Assembly (NCBI GenBank): GCA_934654515.1
Contig: CAKUGA010000002.1
Span: 1-60,507, forward strand
Direction of reading: 5' to 3'
Source of the DNA: an uncultured Collinsella sp.
Lineage (GTDB): Bacteria > Actinomycetota > Coriobacteriia > Coriobacteriales > Coriobacteriaceae
Length of the DNA stretch: 60,507 nt
The translations under genes were made by a program, and so were the position numbers. The notes beneath the pieces are model-generated. The model saw only the letters and a list, made by a program, of their open reading frames with translations, made no database searches and was not told where the DNA came from. This document shows, in pieces, positions 24,818-36,510 of the stretch; within the stretch, counting starts at the first letter, position 1, and each line of letters starts with the position of its first letter.

Positions 24818-24837
24818 GTATGGATGGAGGTGCCGCA

Positions 24838-25332
24838 ATGGTCAAGACCAAGACCGAGCAGGCGATCATCGACGCGCTCGAGGCCGTCGCTCCCCAGCAC
24901 GATGTCGACATCGTCGACGTCGAGCTCGTGGGCGCCACCAAGGCCCCCTGCGTGCGCGTGCGTATCGAGGGTGCCGAGGGTCAGAGCCTGTCGCTCAACG
25001 ACGTCACGGCCAACACCAAGTGGGTCGGCGATGTGATTGAGGAGCTCGACCCCATCTCTTCGAGCTATACGCTCGAGGTGTCGAGCCCGGGTATGGCGCG
25101 CCCGCTGCGCCGCCCGAGTGACTTTGCCCGCTTTGTGGGCGAGAACTGCGAGCTCACCTCTACCGCCACCGAGGGCCGTCGCAAGTACGCCGGCAAGATT
25201 GCCGCCGCCACCGAGACGAACGTGACCCTCGAGCTCGAGGACGGCGAGTCCGTTACCCTCGATTTTTCTGATGTTAAAAAGTGCAAGTTGAAGCCCACCT
25301 ACGACTTCAAGCCCGCGAAGGAAGGAAAGTAA
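24838..25332 (+). CDS. rimP: Ribosome maturation factor RimP
   Basis: Start ATG 24838 with GGAGG 7 nt upstream gives 164 residues, the normal size. N-terminal alpha/beta domain with DVDIVDVELVGATKAPCVRVRIE and the conserved DPISSSYTLEVSSPGMARPLRRPSDFARFVG (split domain boundary), then a C-terminal SH3-like barrel (KYAGKIAAATETNVTLEL). RimP assists 30S subunit maturation. It is followed by nusA after one nucleotide. Confidence 0.97.
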   Translation: MVKTKTEQAIIDALEAVAPQHDVDIVDVELVGATKAPCVRVRIEGAEGQSLSLNDVTANTKWVGDVIEELDPISSSYTLEVSSPGMARPLRRPSDFARFVGENCELTSTATEGRRKYAGKIAAATETNVTLELEDGESVTLDFSDVKKCKLKPTYDFKPAKEGK

Positions 25333-25333
25333 G

Positions 25334-26581
25334 ATGGCAGCATCCGACATGATGTCCGCCCTGATGGAGCTTTGCCAGGAGAAGCACATCGACCAGCTCT
25401 ACCTGATCGACCGCCTGGAGCAGTCGCTTGCCAAGAGCTATGCCGAGATCCTGCATCTTGAGTGGGGCGCCAAGGTGACCATCGACCGCACCACCGGCAA
25501 GATCTACGTCTACCGCCTTGAGCCGATCGACGATTCCATGGACGAGGAGGGCAACTTCACCGAGTTCGAGGAGATCGACGTCACCCCCAAGAACACGAGC
25601 CGCATCGCTGCCCAGCACGCCAAGGCCGAGATCAACGCCATCGTGCGTAACTCCGCCCGCGAGCAGATCTACGAGGAGTTCTCCGGCCGCATCGGTGACC
25701 TCATCAGCGGTACCGTGCTGCAGTCCACGCCTGACTTCACGATCGTCAAGATTCGCGAAGGCGTCGAGGCCGAGCTGCCGCACTTCGATCAGCGCCGTTA
25801 CGAGAACGAGCGCAACGAGCGTCCGATGGGCGAGCGCTACCTGCACAACCAGCATATAAAGGCCGTGATCATCGACGTTCGCGACCCCAACTCCAACCTG
25901 CAGCCGGTTCGTGGCGAGCACAGCCGTCCGCCGATTGTCATCTCCCGTACCCACCCCGAGCTCATGCGTCGTCTGTTTGAGCAGGAGGTGCCCGAGATCT
26001 ATGAGGGCACCGTCCAGATCAAGTCAATCGCCCGCGAGCCCGGCCAGCGTTCCAAGGTTGCCGTCCACTCGCTCGACGACCGTCTGGATCCCGTGGGTGC
26101 CTGCGTCGGCCCCAAGGGCAGCCGTGTTCGCGCTGTCGTGGGCGAGCTCCGTGGCGAGCGCGTCGACGTCATCCTGTGGGATGCCGATCCTGCCGTCTAC
26201 GTCGCTAACGCCCTGTCGCCCGCTAAGGTCACCCGCGTCCTCATCGACGAGGAGAAGGCCTACGCCGGCGTCATCGTGCCCGACGACCAGCTGTCCCTCG
26301 CCATTGGCAAGGAGGGCCAGAACGCCCGCCTCGCCGCGCGCCTGACCGGCTGGCACATCGACATCAAGTCGGAGACGCTTGCCGCCGACATCCTCAAGAA
26401 CGTTCCCGTTCACGAGGAGCCCGCCGCCGACCTGATCGGTGACGAGGAGGACGAGGACGTCCGCCGCTGCGAGTACGTGTCCGAGGACGGCATCCAGTGT
26501 CGCAACCAGGCTCGTCCCGGCTCCCGTTTCTGCGGTGTCCACGACACCGACGCCTTCGATGATGCGGAGGACCTGATCTAG
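25334..26581 (+). CDS. nusA: Transcription factor NusA with C-terminal Cys/His motif
   Basis: A 415-residue elongation/antitermination factor: N-terminal RNAP-binding domain (~1-125), S1 domain ([20 protein letters not shown], ~130-200), two KH domains (to ~345; [19 protein letters not shown] and [18 protein letters not shown]). The C-terminal tail is unusual: a Cys-rich motif C-x9-C-x10-C-x2-H ([13 protein letters not shown]...RFCGVH) followed by an acidic end. It looks like a small zinc-binding knuckle and is not part of standard NusA. No ylxR follows; infB starts 91 nt downstream. Confidence 0.97.
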   Translation: MAASDMMSALMELCQEKHIDQLYLIDRLEQSLAKSYAEILHLEWGAKVTIDRTTGKIYVYRLEPIDDSMDEEGNFTEFEEIDVTPKNTSRIAAQHAKAEINAIVRNSAREQIYEEFSGRIGDLISGTVLQSTPDFTIVKIREGVEAELPHFDQRRYENERNERPMGERYLHNQHIKAVIIDVRDPNSNLQPVRGEHSRPPIVISRTHPELMRRLFEQEVPEIYEGTVQIKSIAREPGQRSKVAVHSLDDRLDPVGACVGPKGSRVRAVVGELRGERVDVILWDADPAVYVANALSPAKVTRVLIDEEKAYAGVIVPDDQLSLAIGKEGQNARLAARLTGWHIDIKSETLAADILKNVPVHEEPAADLIGDEEDEDVRRCEYVSEDGIQCRNQARPGSRFCGVHDTDAFDDAEDLI

Positions 26582-26672
26582 CGCGCGGTCGCGCCGGGCA
26601 GGTCCCGGCGCATCTCCCACGCTCGTTCAGTCTCTAGGCACCCAAGGTGCCAGAAAGGGTAGGTGAAGTCAT

Positions 26673-29387
26673 ATGGCAAAAGTCCGTGTGTCCACCCTGG
26701 CCAAAGAGTTCGGCATGACCTCCAAGGAACTGATGGGTCATCTCGCCGATATGAAGATTCCCGCTAAGTCCGCTTCCTCCACCTTGGAGGATGCCTATGT
26801 CGCCATGGTCCGCAAGCAGCTCGCCTCGGTGATCGAGGCCCGCGCTCAGGAAGTCGAGGCCGCCAAGCAGGCCGAGGAGCAGGCAGCTGCCGCTGAGGAG
26901 GCCGCCCGCGCCGCCGAGGCCGAGCGCGAGCGCATCGCCGCCGAGAAGGCACGCGAGGAGGAGCGCCGCCAGTTTGCCGCAGCCCAGGCTGCCGAGGAGG
27001 CCGCCCGCGCCGAGGCCGAGGCCAAGAAGAAGGCCGAGCAGGAGCGCCTTGCCCGCGAGAAGGAGGAGGCTGCCCGCGAGGCCCAGCGCCGCGCCGTTCC
27101 CGCTTCCGACTCCGGTTCGCGCTTCCGTTCGCTGCTCGACCAGATCGCCGCACAGGAGACCGTGCTCAAGGAGAAGAAGGACGCCGAGGACAAGGCCAAG
27201 GCCGAGCGCGCCGCTGAGCGCGGTAACCGTCGTGGCGGCAACAACGACCGCCGCGGTGGCCGTCGTAACGATCGTAACGCCTCCGACAACAACTCCGAGC
27301 GCAACGCCTCCGAGAGCCGTCCGCACAGCCATCGCACCAACGCCAGCAACAACGTCGCTGCCGGCATGGACTTCCCCAACCCCGATAAGCAGGGCAAGGG
27401 CAAGAAGCGCAAGGGCGGTCACAACAACGAAGAGGACCACTATAGCCGCATGGCTCGCGAGGCCGAGGAGTACAGCCGCGAGAAGGTGCTCGAGGAGGCT
27501 CGTGCTGCCGTCGAGGAGGCCTCTCGTGAGTCCACCGGTCGCCGCAAGAAGCGCAAGGAGAAGCGCGAGCGCGAGGCTGCCAAGGCTCAGGAGGAGCGCA
27601 AGATAGAGGAGGCGTTGGCCCAGGGCGTGAACCCCGAGGAGCTCGACGCCATCAAGGTCTCCCAGGGCGTTACCGTCCAGGAGCTCGCCGAGGCGCTCGA
27701 CGTTCCGGCCAACGACATCATCAAGCGCCTGTTCCTGCTGGGCACGCCGCTCACCATGACGCAGTCCATGTCCGACGACCTCGTCGAGCTCGTTGCCGAC
27801 GACCTGGGCCGTCAGATCAAGATCATCTCCCCCGAGGAGGAGAACACCTTCTCGTTCTACGACGATCCCGCCGACCTTAAGCCGCGCGCACCGGTCGTCA
27901 CCGTCATGGGCCACGTCGACCACGGCAAGACGAGCCTCCTCGACGCTATCCGTCACACCGGCGTCGCTGCCGGCGAGGCTGGCGGCATTACGCAGGCCAT
28001 CGGTGCTTCGCAGGTCATGATCAACGACCGCAAGATCACCTTCATCGATACCCCGGGTCACGCCACCTTTACGGCTATGCGTGCCCGTGGTGCCAAGGTG
28101 ACCGACATCGTCATTCTGATCGTGGCTGCCGACGACGGCGTCATGCCCCAGACCGTCGAGTCGATCAACCACGCCAAGGCCGCCGGCGTACCCATCGTCG
28201 TCGCCGTCAACAAGATCGATAAGCCGGGTGCCAACCCCGACCGCGTGCGCCAGGAGCTCACCGAGTACGGTGTCATCCCCGAGGAGTGGGGCGGACAGAA
28301 CATGTTCGTTAACATCTCGGCCAAGCAGAAGATCGGTATCGATGACCTTCTGGAGACCGTGCTGCTCCAGGCAGATGTGCTCGAGCTCAAGGCCAACCCG
28401 GACACCTTTGCCTCCGGCAACGTCCTCGAGGCCAAGCTCGACAAGGGCCGCGGCTCGGTCGCTACCGTGCTTGTGACCCGCGGTACCTTGCACGTGGGCG
28501 ATACGCTGGTCGCCGGCCTCACCTACGGCCGCGTCCGCGCCATGCTCGACCCCAAGGGCCGCGCCGTCACCGAGGCCGGTCCCTCCGACGCCGTCGAGAT
28601 CCTGGGCCTGCAGTCCGTGCCCAACGCCGGTGACGAGTTCCGCGTGTTCGAGGACGAGCGCGAGGCTCGTGCCCTTGCCGACGAGCGTTCGCTCAAGGCC
28701 CGTATCGAGGAGCAGAGCCGCGTCAAGCACGTTACGCTCGAGAACCTCTTCGAGACCATTGCCGATGCCGAGGTCAAGGAGCTCAACCTGATCATCAAGG
28801 CCGACGTCCAGGGTTCCATCGAGGCCCTTCAGGACTCGCTCGACAAGATGGATCAGTCCGAGGTCCGCATCAACACGATCCACTCCGCCGTTGGTGCCAT
28901 CAACGAGACCGACGTCGTCCTGGCCGATGCCTCCAACGCCATCATCATCGGCTTTGGCGTCCGTCCCGACGGTAAGGCCCGCTCCGCCGCCGAGCGCGAG
29001 GGCGTCGAGATCCGTTGCTACGACGTCATCTACAAGTGCCTCGAGGAGCTCGACGCTGCCCGTATCGGCATGCTCAAGCCCACCGAGGTCGAGGTCTCCA
29101 CGGGTACCGCGACCGTCCTGGACACCTTCAAGGTGCCCAAAGTCGGTATCGCCGCCGGTGTCCGTGTCGAAGAGGGCGAGATCGCCGCGACCGATTCCGT
29201 GCGTCTGGTGCGTGACGGCATCGTGGTCTTCAACGGCAAGATCGCCTCGATGCGCCACTACAAGGACGAGGCCAAGAGCCTCAAGAGCGGTTCCGAGGGC
29301 GGCATTGGCCTGGAGAACTTCCAGGACATCAAGCCCGGCGACCAGATCGAGGGTTACCGCATCGACCAGGTTGCCCGTACCGAGTAG
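26673..29387 (+). CDS. infB: Translation initiation factor IF-2
   Basis: A 904-residue GTPase delivering initiator tRNA to the 30S. The IF2-N helical domain ([19 protein letters not shown]) is followed by a long Ala/Glu/Lys/Arg-rich linker (~50-300) with Asn/Arg-rich tracts, a second IF2-N module (~315-365), and the G domain with G1 GHVDHGKT (413-420), G3 DTPGH and G4 NKID. Domains II-IV extend to the end ([29 protein letters not shown] segment). AGGGTAGG precedes the ATG. Confidence 0.98.
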   Translation: MAKVRVSTLAKEFGMTSKELMGHLADMKIPAKSASSTLEDAYVAMVRKQLASVIEARAQEVEAAKQAEEQAAAAEEAARAAEAERERIAAEKAREEERRQFAAAQAAEEAARAEAEAKKKAEQERLAREKEEAAREAQRRAVPASDSGSRFRSLLDQIAAQETVLKEKKDAEDKAKAERAAERGNRRGGNNDRRGGRRNDRNASDNNSERNASESRPHSHRTNASNNVAAGMDFPNPDKQGKGKKRKGGHNNEEDHYSRMAREAEEYSREKVLEEARAAVEEASRESTGRRKKRKEKREREAAKAQEERKIEEALAQGVNPEELDAIKVSQGVTVQELAEALDVPANDIIKRLFLLGTPLTMTQSMSDDLVELVADDLGRQIKIISPEEENTFSFYDDPADLKPRAPVVTVMGHVDHGKTSLLDAIRHTGVAAGEAGGITQAIGASQVMINDRKITFIDTPGHATFTAMRARGAKVTDIVILIVAADDGVMPQTVESINHAKAAGVPIVVAVNKIDKPGANPDRVRQELTEYGVIPEEWGGQNMFVNISAKQKIGIDDLLETVLLQADVLELKANPDTFASGNVLEAKLDKGRGSVATVLVTRGTLHVGDTLVAGLTYGRVRAMLDPKGRAVTEAGPSDAVEILGLQSVPNAGDEFRVFEDEREARALADERSLKARIEEQSRVKHVTLENLFETIADAEVKELNLIIKADVQGSIEALQDSLDKMDQSEVRINTIHSAVGAINETDVVLADASNAIIIGFGVRPDGKARSAAEREGVEIRCYDVIYKCLEELDAARIGMLKPTEVEVSTGTATVLDTFKVPKVGIAAGVRVEEGEIAATDSVRLVRDGIVVFNGKIASMRHYKDEAKSLKSGSEGGIGLENFQDIKPGDQIEGYRIDQVARTE

Positions 29388-29398
29388 GGGGTAGCGCT

Positions 29399-29809
29399 AT
29401 GAAGCAAACGCAGGCAACCCGCCGTCTGGGCGAGCAGCTTCGCGAGAAGCTTGGTTATATCCTGCTCTTTGAGGTTTCCGATCCGCGTCTCGACCTGGTT
29501 ACTTTGACCGCGGTCGAGGTCGCGGTGGACCGTTCGTTCGCGCGTGTGTTCGTGTCGTGCGATGCGAGCCGCTACGACGAGGTCATGGAGGCGCTCGCAA
29601 GCGCCAAGGGCCGTATTCGCAGCCTGTTGGCTCGCTCGCTCGATTGGCGTGTCACGCCCGAGCTCGATTTTCGCATCGATCGCTCGACCGATGAGGCCGA
29701 GCGCATCACGCGTGCGCTGGAAAACGTTCCCGCCACGCTTGCGATCGAAAAGGACGAGGACGGCTATCCGATAGCGGATGCCGCCCAGGAGGCAGCTTTA
29801 GATGACTAA
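29399..29809 (+). CDS. rbfA: Ribosome-binding factor A
   Basis: A 136-residue KH-type protein of the RbfA family: RRLGEQLREKLGYILLFEVSDPRLDLVTLTAVEVAVDRSFARVFVS and a C-terminal TPELDFRIDRSTDEAERI. It binds the 30S 5' domain during late 16S rRNA maturation and cold adaptation. It starts 11 nt after infB and overlaps nrnA by 8 nt. Confidence 0.96.
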   Translation: MKQTQATRRLGEQLREKLGYILLFEVSDPRLDLVTLTAVEVAVDRSFARVFVSCDASRYDEVMEALASAKGRIRSLLARSLDWRVTPELDFRIDRSTDEAERITRALENVPATLAIEKDEDGYPIADAAQEAALDD

Positions 29810-30845
29810 TTCCGCCGACCTCGCCTCGTGCGAGTCTGCAGATATTCAGCGACGCATCCTCGAGCTCATCGAGGGTGCGTCCTCCATTGCGATTTCGGGA
29901 CACACTTCTCCCGATGGCGACGCCCTGGGCTCCGTGTTGGGTCTGGGCCTCTCGCTTATGAAGTTTTTCCCTAACAAGGACATTGCCCTGCTGCTGGCAG
30001 ACGATGACCCGGTTCCGCGCATCTACCGCTTTATGGAAGGCTCCGATCGCCTGGTACCGGCATCTGCGTATACCGGCAATCCGGACCTGTTCATCTCGGT
30101 GGACGTGCCGGTCGTCGAGCGTCTCAATAATTCTGCCGAGGTGCTTCGTCGCTCCAAGCATGTGGTGTGCTTCGATCACCATCCGGCGCGCGAGGAGTTT
30201 GCCGAGCTCAGCCTGAGGTGCGTCGATGCCGCGGCCTGCGCTATGATCATCGATCGCTTTTTGGACAATTGCGGCATTGTCGCCCGCGATAACATCGCGA
30301 CCTGCCTGCTGTGTGGCTTGGTTACCGATACCGGCCGTTTTCAGTACCAAAACGCCGATGCCGCCGCGTTCCATGCAGCCTCGCGTCTGGTTGCCCACGG
30401 TGCCGATCCGGCGCGTGTGGCGCTCGAGGTCTACCAGAGCATGCGCGTTGAGTTTTTGCACCTCAAGTCCATCGTTATGGGCCGCATCAAGACGGTGGCC
30501 CACGGGCGCGTCGCGTATAGTTACGCGTACCAGAGTGACCTTGAGGCTTGCGGTGTCACCTCGGATGAGTGCGACGGCCTAGTTGACGTGGTGCGCTCGG
30601 TGATGGGCGTCGAGGTCTGCCTGTTCCTGAAGGGCATTGAAGGCGATACCAAGGTGCGCGGCAACCTGCGCTCCAAGGGCGACCTCAACGTGTCCGAGAT
30701 CGCTGCTGCTTTTGGCGGAGGCGGACATCCCGCTGCCGCCGGTTTCTCCAACAACGGAACGATTCTCGAGACGCTCACCGTGGCACTTCCCATGCTGGCC
30801 GAACTGGTAGGGGAGGATCCCGCTTCGGTGACCGTCGAGCTTTAA
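29802..30845 (+). CDS. nrnA: Bifunctional oligoribonuclease / pAp phosphatase, DHH family
   Basis: A 347-residue DHH-DHHA1 phosphoesterase. N-terminal SGHTSPDGDALGS and FDHHPA (DHH) bind manganese; the C-terminal DHHA1 domain ends with the substrate motif FGGGGHPAAAG. NrnA degrades nanoRNAs (including pGpG from c-di-GMP turnover) and dephosphorylates pAp. In a genome with a c-di-GMP-dependent PelD, the pGpG role is relevant. Translationally coupled to rbfA. Confidence 0.95.
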   Translation: MTNSADLASCESADIQRRILELIEGASSIAISGHTSPDGDALGSVLGLGLSLMKFFPNKDIALLLADDDPVPRIYRFMEGSDRLVPASAYTGNPDLFISVDVPVVERLNNSAEVLRRSKHVVCFDHHPAREEFAELSLRCVDAAACAMIIDRFLDNCGIVARDNIATCLLCGLVTDTGRFQYQNADAAAFHAASRLVAHGADPARVALEVYQSMRVEFLHLKSIVMGRIKTVAHGRVAYSYAYQSDLEACGVTSDECDGLVDVVRSVMGVEVCLFLKGIEGDTKVRGNLRSKGDLNVSEIAAAFGGGGHPAAAGFSNNGTILETLTVALPMLAELVGEDPASVTVEL

Positions 30846-30860
30846 CTTTTTGGATGGTAC

Positions 30861-31793
30861 ATGGCTCGTCGTACGCCTTCTCAACTGAATATGCTGCTCG
30901 CCGTCGATAAGCCGGTGGGCTGCACGTCCCACGACGTGGTTTCGCAATGCCGACGCGCCCTCCATGAGCGGCGCGTCGGCCATGCCGGCACGCTCGACCC
31001 CATGGCATCGGGTGTCATGGTGGTGGGTGTGGGCCAGGCCACCCGTCTGCTGGGTATGCTCACGCTCGATACTAAAAGCTACGTCGCCGACATCTCGTTT
31101 GGCGCCGAGACTAATACCGATGATGCAGAGGGCGAGGCCGTTCGCACCGTGGCCGTTGCCCCCGAGCTGCGCGATTCCGCCTATGCCCGTGAGCGCTTGG
31201 CCGCCATGCTGGGCCCGCAGATGCAGGTGCCGCCGGCATTTTCTGCCATCTCGGTCAACGGCGTTCGCGCCTATAAGTCCGCGCGCGAGGGTAATGCCGT
31301 CGATCTGCCGCCGCGCCCCGTCGAGGTCTATGCCGCCGACCTGATCGCCGTGAGCGGCGAGGGCGATGCGTGCGTCTGGACCGTGGCATTCTCGGTGAGC
31401 AAGGGCACCTATATTCGCGCGCTTGCCCGTGATCTGGGCCGCGCGTGCGATAACGCCGCGCACATTTCTGCGCTTCGCCGCACAGCCTCCGGGGTTGTTT
31501 CCATCGGCGCCTGCCATGCGGTCGAGGAGCTCTCTCCTGAGTCCTCGGCTGGGGTTGCCCTGGATCCCATTGCCGCTCTGGGCGCCACGCGTGTGGACTT
31601 GCCGGGCAATCTTGCAGACGACCTGCTTTGTGGCCGCCGCATTCCCGTTGAGCGCGCGCTTGCGAATTTCGATACCTCGAAGGCGCCGTTTGCGCTGGTG
31701 CTCGATGGAGGACTGAAGGCGCTTGCCCGCATTGAGGGCGGCCGCTTTGTCATGGAGCATGTGTTTCCGCAGGCAATCGGCGGTGTTCGATGA
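30861..31793 (+). CDS. truB: tRNA pseudouridine55 synthase
   Basis: A 310-residue enzyme making pseudouridine-55 in the T loop of tRNAs. Key motifs are LLAVDKPVGCTSHDVV, the catalytic Asp in GHAGTLDPMASGVMVV, KSYVADISFGAETNTDDAEG, and FSVSKGTYIRALARDLG. The C-terminal PUA-like part is short. Ends overlapping ribF (ATGA). Confidence 0.97.
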   Translation: MARRTPSQLNMLLAVDKPVGCTSHDVVSQCRRALHERRVGHAGTLDPMASGVMVVGVGQATRLLGMLTLDTKSYVADISFGAETNTDDAEGEAVRTVAVAPELRDSAYARERLAAMLGPQMQVPPAFSAISVNGVRAYKSAREGNAVDLPPRPVEVYAADLIAVSGEGDACVWTVAFSVSKGTYIRALARDLGRACDNAAHISALRRTASGVVSIGACHAVEELSPESSAGVALDPIAALGATRVDLPGNLADDLLCGRRIPVERALANFDTSKAPFALVLDGGLKALARIEGGRFVMEHVFPQAIGGVR

Positions 31794-32797
31794 TGCTGGC
31801 CGCTGGCGAGCTCGCGCGTTTCTTTTTCGCGAGCGAGTCGGTTGAGGCCCGCATCGTCTGTTCCGATGCCTTTGATGCGTGCGGGTGTCTGGGTGCCGCA
31901 TCAATTGCCATCGGCGTGTTCGATGGTGTGCACCGTGGACACCGGGAACTCATAGAAGCGCTTGTCCGTGATGCCCGTGCCCATGGCTGTAAGGCGGTCG
32001 TGGTCACTTTCGATCCCGACCCGGACGTTGTGGTGAGCCCTTCGCCCGCTCAAAAATTGATGACGACGGCCGACCGTCTACATGCCTTGGCTCAGACCGG
32101 GGTCGATGCGGTGGTGGCCGTTCCCTTTACGCCTGAGGTTGCGGCACTCGACCATGTCGGTTTTCTCGCACTGCTGTCACGCGTGGTCGACATTCGTTCG
32201 ATTCGCGTTGGCAGCGACTTTAGGCTGGGTCGCGGCGGTGCTTCTGGTGTTGCCGAGATGCGCGCCTGGGGTTCCGAGCACGGCGTTGACGTGTATGGTC
32301 ACGACCTGCTTTGCGAGGGCGGTGAGGCCATTTGCGCCACCCGCATTCGTCATGAGCTGGGGCAGGGCCATGTGGAGCTTGCTGCTGAGTTGCTCGGCCG
32401 CCCGTATATGCTGCGTGGCGGTGTTGTTCGCGGCCGTCATGAGGGTTCTGGCATGGGCTTTCCCACGGCAAACCTGCAGGTTCCCGACGGCATTCAGGTG
32501 CCTGCCGATGGCGTGTATGAGGGCCTGGTGCTCGTCGATGACACCGTATGGCCTGCTGCCGTTAACGTCGGCCTGCCGCCGACGTATGCCGACGATATCG
32601 CCTCGGCGCATCTCGAGGCCAACTTGATCGGCTATACAGGTGACCTGTACGGCCGCTCGGTGTCGCTGGCGTTTACGCGCTGGCTGCGCCCGTCGCGCGT
32701 GTTCGATTCCCTCGACGAGTTGATTGCGACCGTTGGGGGTAACATTGACGATATCCGTCACAACTTGGGTGAGCAGGGGGTGAGCATCCGTGATTAG
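31790..32797 (+). CDS. ribF: Bifunctional riboflavin kinase / FAD synthetase
   Basis: A 335-residue protein making FMN and FAD. The N-terminal nucleotidyltransferase has AIGVFDGVHRGHRELI (HxGH-like) and VGSDFRLGRGGASG; the C-terminal kinase has GRPYMLRGGVVRGRHEGSGMGFPTANL and a GLPPTYADD segment in place of the usual GxxPTF. Its ATG overlaps truB; its 3' end overlaps dnaG by 8 nt. Confidence 0.96.
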   Translation: MMLAAGELARFFFASESVEARIVCSDAFDACGCLGAASIAIGVFDGVHRGHRELIEALVRDARAHGCKAVVVTFDPDPDVVVSPSPAQKLMTTADRLHALAQTGVDAVVAVPFTPEVAALDHVGFLALLSRVVDIRSIRVGSDFRLGRGGASGVAEMRAWGSEHGVDVYGHDLLCEGGEAICATRIRHELGQGHVELAAELLGRPYMLRGGVVRGRHEGSGMGFPTANLQVPDGIQVPADGVYEGLVLVDDTVWPAAVNVGLPPTYADDIASAHLEANLIGYTGDLYGRSVSLAFTRWLRPSRVFDSLDELIATVGGNIDDIRHNLGEQGVSIRD

Positions 32798-34898
32798 CGA
32801 TGAGGAAAAAGACCAGGTGCGCGCTGCGTCCGATCTGGTTGCCATCGTTCAGGAAACGGTTGAGCTCAAGCCCCGCGGCCATGAATTTTGGGGTTGCTGC
32901 CCCTTCCATGGCGAAAAGACCCCGTCGTTTCACATTATCCCCGCCACGCAGGTATGGCACTGCTTTGGCTGCGGCGAGGGCGGCGACGTCTTCACCTACA
33001 TTATGAAGCGCGAGAACCTGAGTTTTCCCGAGTCGATCCGCTATCTGGCCGACCGTGCCGGCATTGAGCTGCACGATACGGGCGCGCAGCGCGAGCGCGG
33101 CACCAAGCGTGCCCGCATTTATGACTTGTGCGCCGAGACGGCCCAGTTCTATCACACCATGCTCATGCGCGGTAAGGACAGCCGCCCGCGTGAGTACTTT
33201 GCCAGCCGCGGCATGGGCGGTGACGTTTGTCGCCGTTACTGCTTGGGCTTTGCGCCGGGCCGCAATGCGCTGGTGTCCCATCTATCACAGGCGGGATTTA
33301 CCCCGCAAGAGATGATCGACGCCAACGTGGCCGTCAGCCGTGGGCGCGGACAGCTCGCCGATCGCTTTTACGACCGCGTGATGTTTCCCATTTTCGACGA
33401 GCAGGGCCACAACATTGCCTTTGGCGGTCGCATTATGGGCGATGGCCAGCCTAAGTATCTCAACACGGCCGAGACGAGCGTGTTCCATAAAAAGCGAAAT
33501 CTCTACGGCTTTAATTGGGCCAAGGAGTTTATCGTCGCGCAGGATACCGCCATCGTGGTGGAGGGCTATACCGATTGCATCGCCTGTTGGGAGGCGGGGA
33601 TCAAAAATGTTGTCGCCACGCTGGGTACGGCGCTGACGGAGCATCATGTGAAGACGCTCACCCGTTTTGCAAAGCGCATCGTCTATATGTTTGACGGCGA
33701 TGCTGCCGGTCAAAAGGCCGCCCGCCGCGCGATTCAGTTTATCGAGCAGGATTCGATGGACCTGCGCTGTGTGGTGTTGCCCGACGGCAACGATCCTATG
33801 GAGTTCATCACGGCGCATGGCGGCCAGGAGCTGCAGGCGCGCATCGATGCGGCCGAGCCCCTCATGGACTTTGTCTACCGTTCGCTGCAGGAGTCGAGCG
33901 ACATCACCACGCCGGGCGGTCGTGCCAAGGCGCTCGAGGATGCGCTCACACTTATCTATCCGCTGCGCGACAGCTACATGATCGATACGTACTTTATCCA
34001 GATTGCCGACCTGCTTGGCTTGGATCTCGAGACGGTGCGCGCGAGCTCGGGCCGCGTTTTTCGCGATGTCGCCAAGCGCGAGGATGCCGAGCGCCGCCGC
34101 GAGCAGAACTATGAGCGCCAGCGGGCGCAGGCCGAGCGCTTTGGTGGCGCGGGCGGTCGGGCGACTGGTTCGCAGGGCGCGTCCCGCGGCGCTTGGGTGT
34201 CGGGCGCCACGCCGCCGGTGTCTGCGCCGGTAGAGGAGGATCCGTACGACTACGTGCCGCTCGAGGCCTACGGGGCCGCGCCGGTCGAAGTCGTTGACGA
34301 TATGCCGCCGATCGATGTTCCCGCCGGAATGGATGTCGCACCTGCCGGAGCCGCTCCGACTGCCGCGTCCTCCGCAATGCCGATGGTTCTGACCGATCTG
34401 GAGCGCAAATCCCTGGCAGGGGAGCGCGAGCTGCTGACGATGCTCACCAGCTACCCCGACCTGTTCCGCACGTATGCCGATCGCATCTGCTCCATCGAGT
34501 GGGTCGACCCGCGTCACGAATCCATTGCGTGGGCCGTGCTGGCCACGCCGCCGGGTACCGACCCTGCGGCTTGCATGGATGCGGCGCGTTCTGTGTGCCC
34601 CGAGGCGGCAACGCTTGTGAGCGCTGGGCGAATCTCGGCGACGAGCAAACATCCTACCGAGACGAACATCGTCTTTATGCTCGATACGCTCGAGCTCTAC
34701 ACCATCAAGCGTCGCATGCGCGCCGCACAGGCCAAGTTGCGCCAGGACCGTTCGCTCGATGACGAGGCTCGTCGCGCGCTGACGGTGCAGGCGGCGCAGG
34801 ATTCGCAGCGTCAGCGCGAACTGCAAAAGTCGATTGGCGGCGTGGCCGACCCGTTCCGTTTGATCGGTTTGGAAACTGCCAGCGCCGATCAGGCCTAG
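32790..34898 (+). CDS. dnaG: DNA primase
   Basis: GTG start inside ribF; 702 residues. The N-terminal CHC2 zinc ribbon is HEFWGCCPFHGEKTPSF...WHCFGCGEGGD, followed by the TOPRIM catalytic core (IVVEGYTDCIACWEAG with the catalytic Glu, and YMFDGDAAGQKAA with DxD). The C-terminal helicase-binding domain (~550-690) follows a Gly/Ala/Pro-rich linker (~440-545). It synthesises RNA primers at replication forks. The linker is longer than in E. coli DnaG. Confidence 0.98.
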   Translation: MISDEEKDQVRAASDLVAIVQETVELKPRGHEFWGCCPFHGEKTPSFHIIPATQVWHCFGCGEGGDVFTYIMKRENLSFPESIRYLADRAGIELHDTGAQRERGTKRARIYDLCAETAQFYHTMLMRGKDSRPREYFASRGMGGDVCRRYCLGFAPGRNALVSHLSQAGFTPQEMIDANVAVSRGRGQLADRFYDRVMFPIFDEQGHNIAFGGRIMGDGQPKYLNTAETSVFHKKRNLYGFNWAKEFIVAQDTAIVVEGYTDCIACWEAGIKNVVATLGTALTEHHVKTLTRFAKRIVYMFDGDAAGQKAARRAIQFIEQDSMDLRCVVLPDGNDPMEFITAHGGQELQARIDAAEPLMDFVYRSLQESSDITTPGGRAKALEDALTLIYPLRDSYMIDTYFIQIADLLGLDLETVRASSGRVFRDVAKREDAERRREQNYERQRAQAERFGGAGGRATGSQGASRGAWVSGATPPVSAPVEEDPYDYVPLEAYGAAPVEVVDDMPPIDVPAGMDVAPAGAAPTAASSAMPMVLTDLERKSLAGERELLTMLTSYPDLFRTYADRICSIEWVDPRHESIAWAVLATPPGTDPAACMDAARSVCPEAATLVSAGRISATSKHPTETNIVFMLDTLELYTIKRRMRAAQAKLRQDRSLDDEARRALTVQAAQDSQRQRELQKSIGGVADPFRLIGLETASADQA

Positions 34899-35008
34899 AT
34901 GTTGTGGTCAACCAGCGTATTCTCGCCTATATCCAGCTCTCTTTTTGGGTATAGACGTGTACGTGTGTGCTAAAGTAATGAGTCCTGTGGACTATGAAGG
35001 GAGAATCT

Positions 35009-36352
<1,344 letters not shown>

Positions 36353-36354
36353 TT

Positions 36355-36382
36355 GTTACGCGGTTTTACCAAACCGCGTAAC
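36355..36382 (+). terminator. Hairpin directly after sigA
   Basis: GTTACGCGGTTT-TACC-AAACCGCGTAAC is a perfect 12-bp stem 2 nt after the sigA stop, without a T tract. It is followed by GGCTCGACGCTGC, nearly the same string as after the pel operon hairpin. Confidence 0.6.
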
Positions 36383-36424
36383 GGCTCGACGCTGCGCGCC
36401 GCCCAGGACGACAATTTGTCATTC

Positions 36425-36466
36425 AAAAGGCAAGGCATGACCAGAAGGTCTATGCCTTGCCTTTTT
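36425..36466 (+). terminator. Rho-independent terminator downstream of sigA
   Basis: AAAAGGCAAGGCAT (36425-36438) pairs with ATGCCTTGCCTTTT (36452-36465); the loop contains a further GACC/GGTC stem. A T run ends the structure. Confidence 0.9.
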
Positions 36467-36510
36467 CATGTCAACTTGTTCGCTCTGGGCGTCGCTAAAA
36501 CATCGGCGTT

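Noticed and set aside
26634..29258. Minus-strand open frame of 874 codons antisense to infB
   Set aside because: Gly/Leu/Asp-rich product is the mirror of IF-2 codon use; IF-2 motifs on the plus strand are unmistakable.
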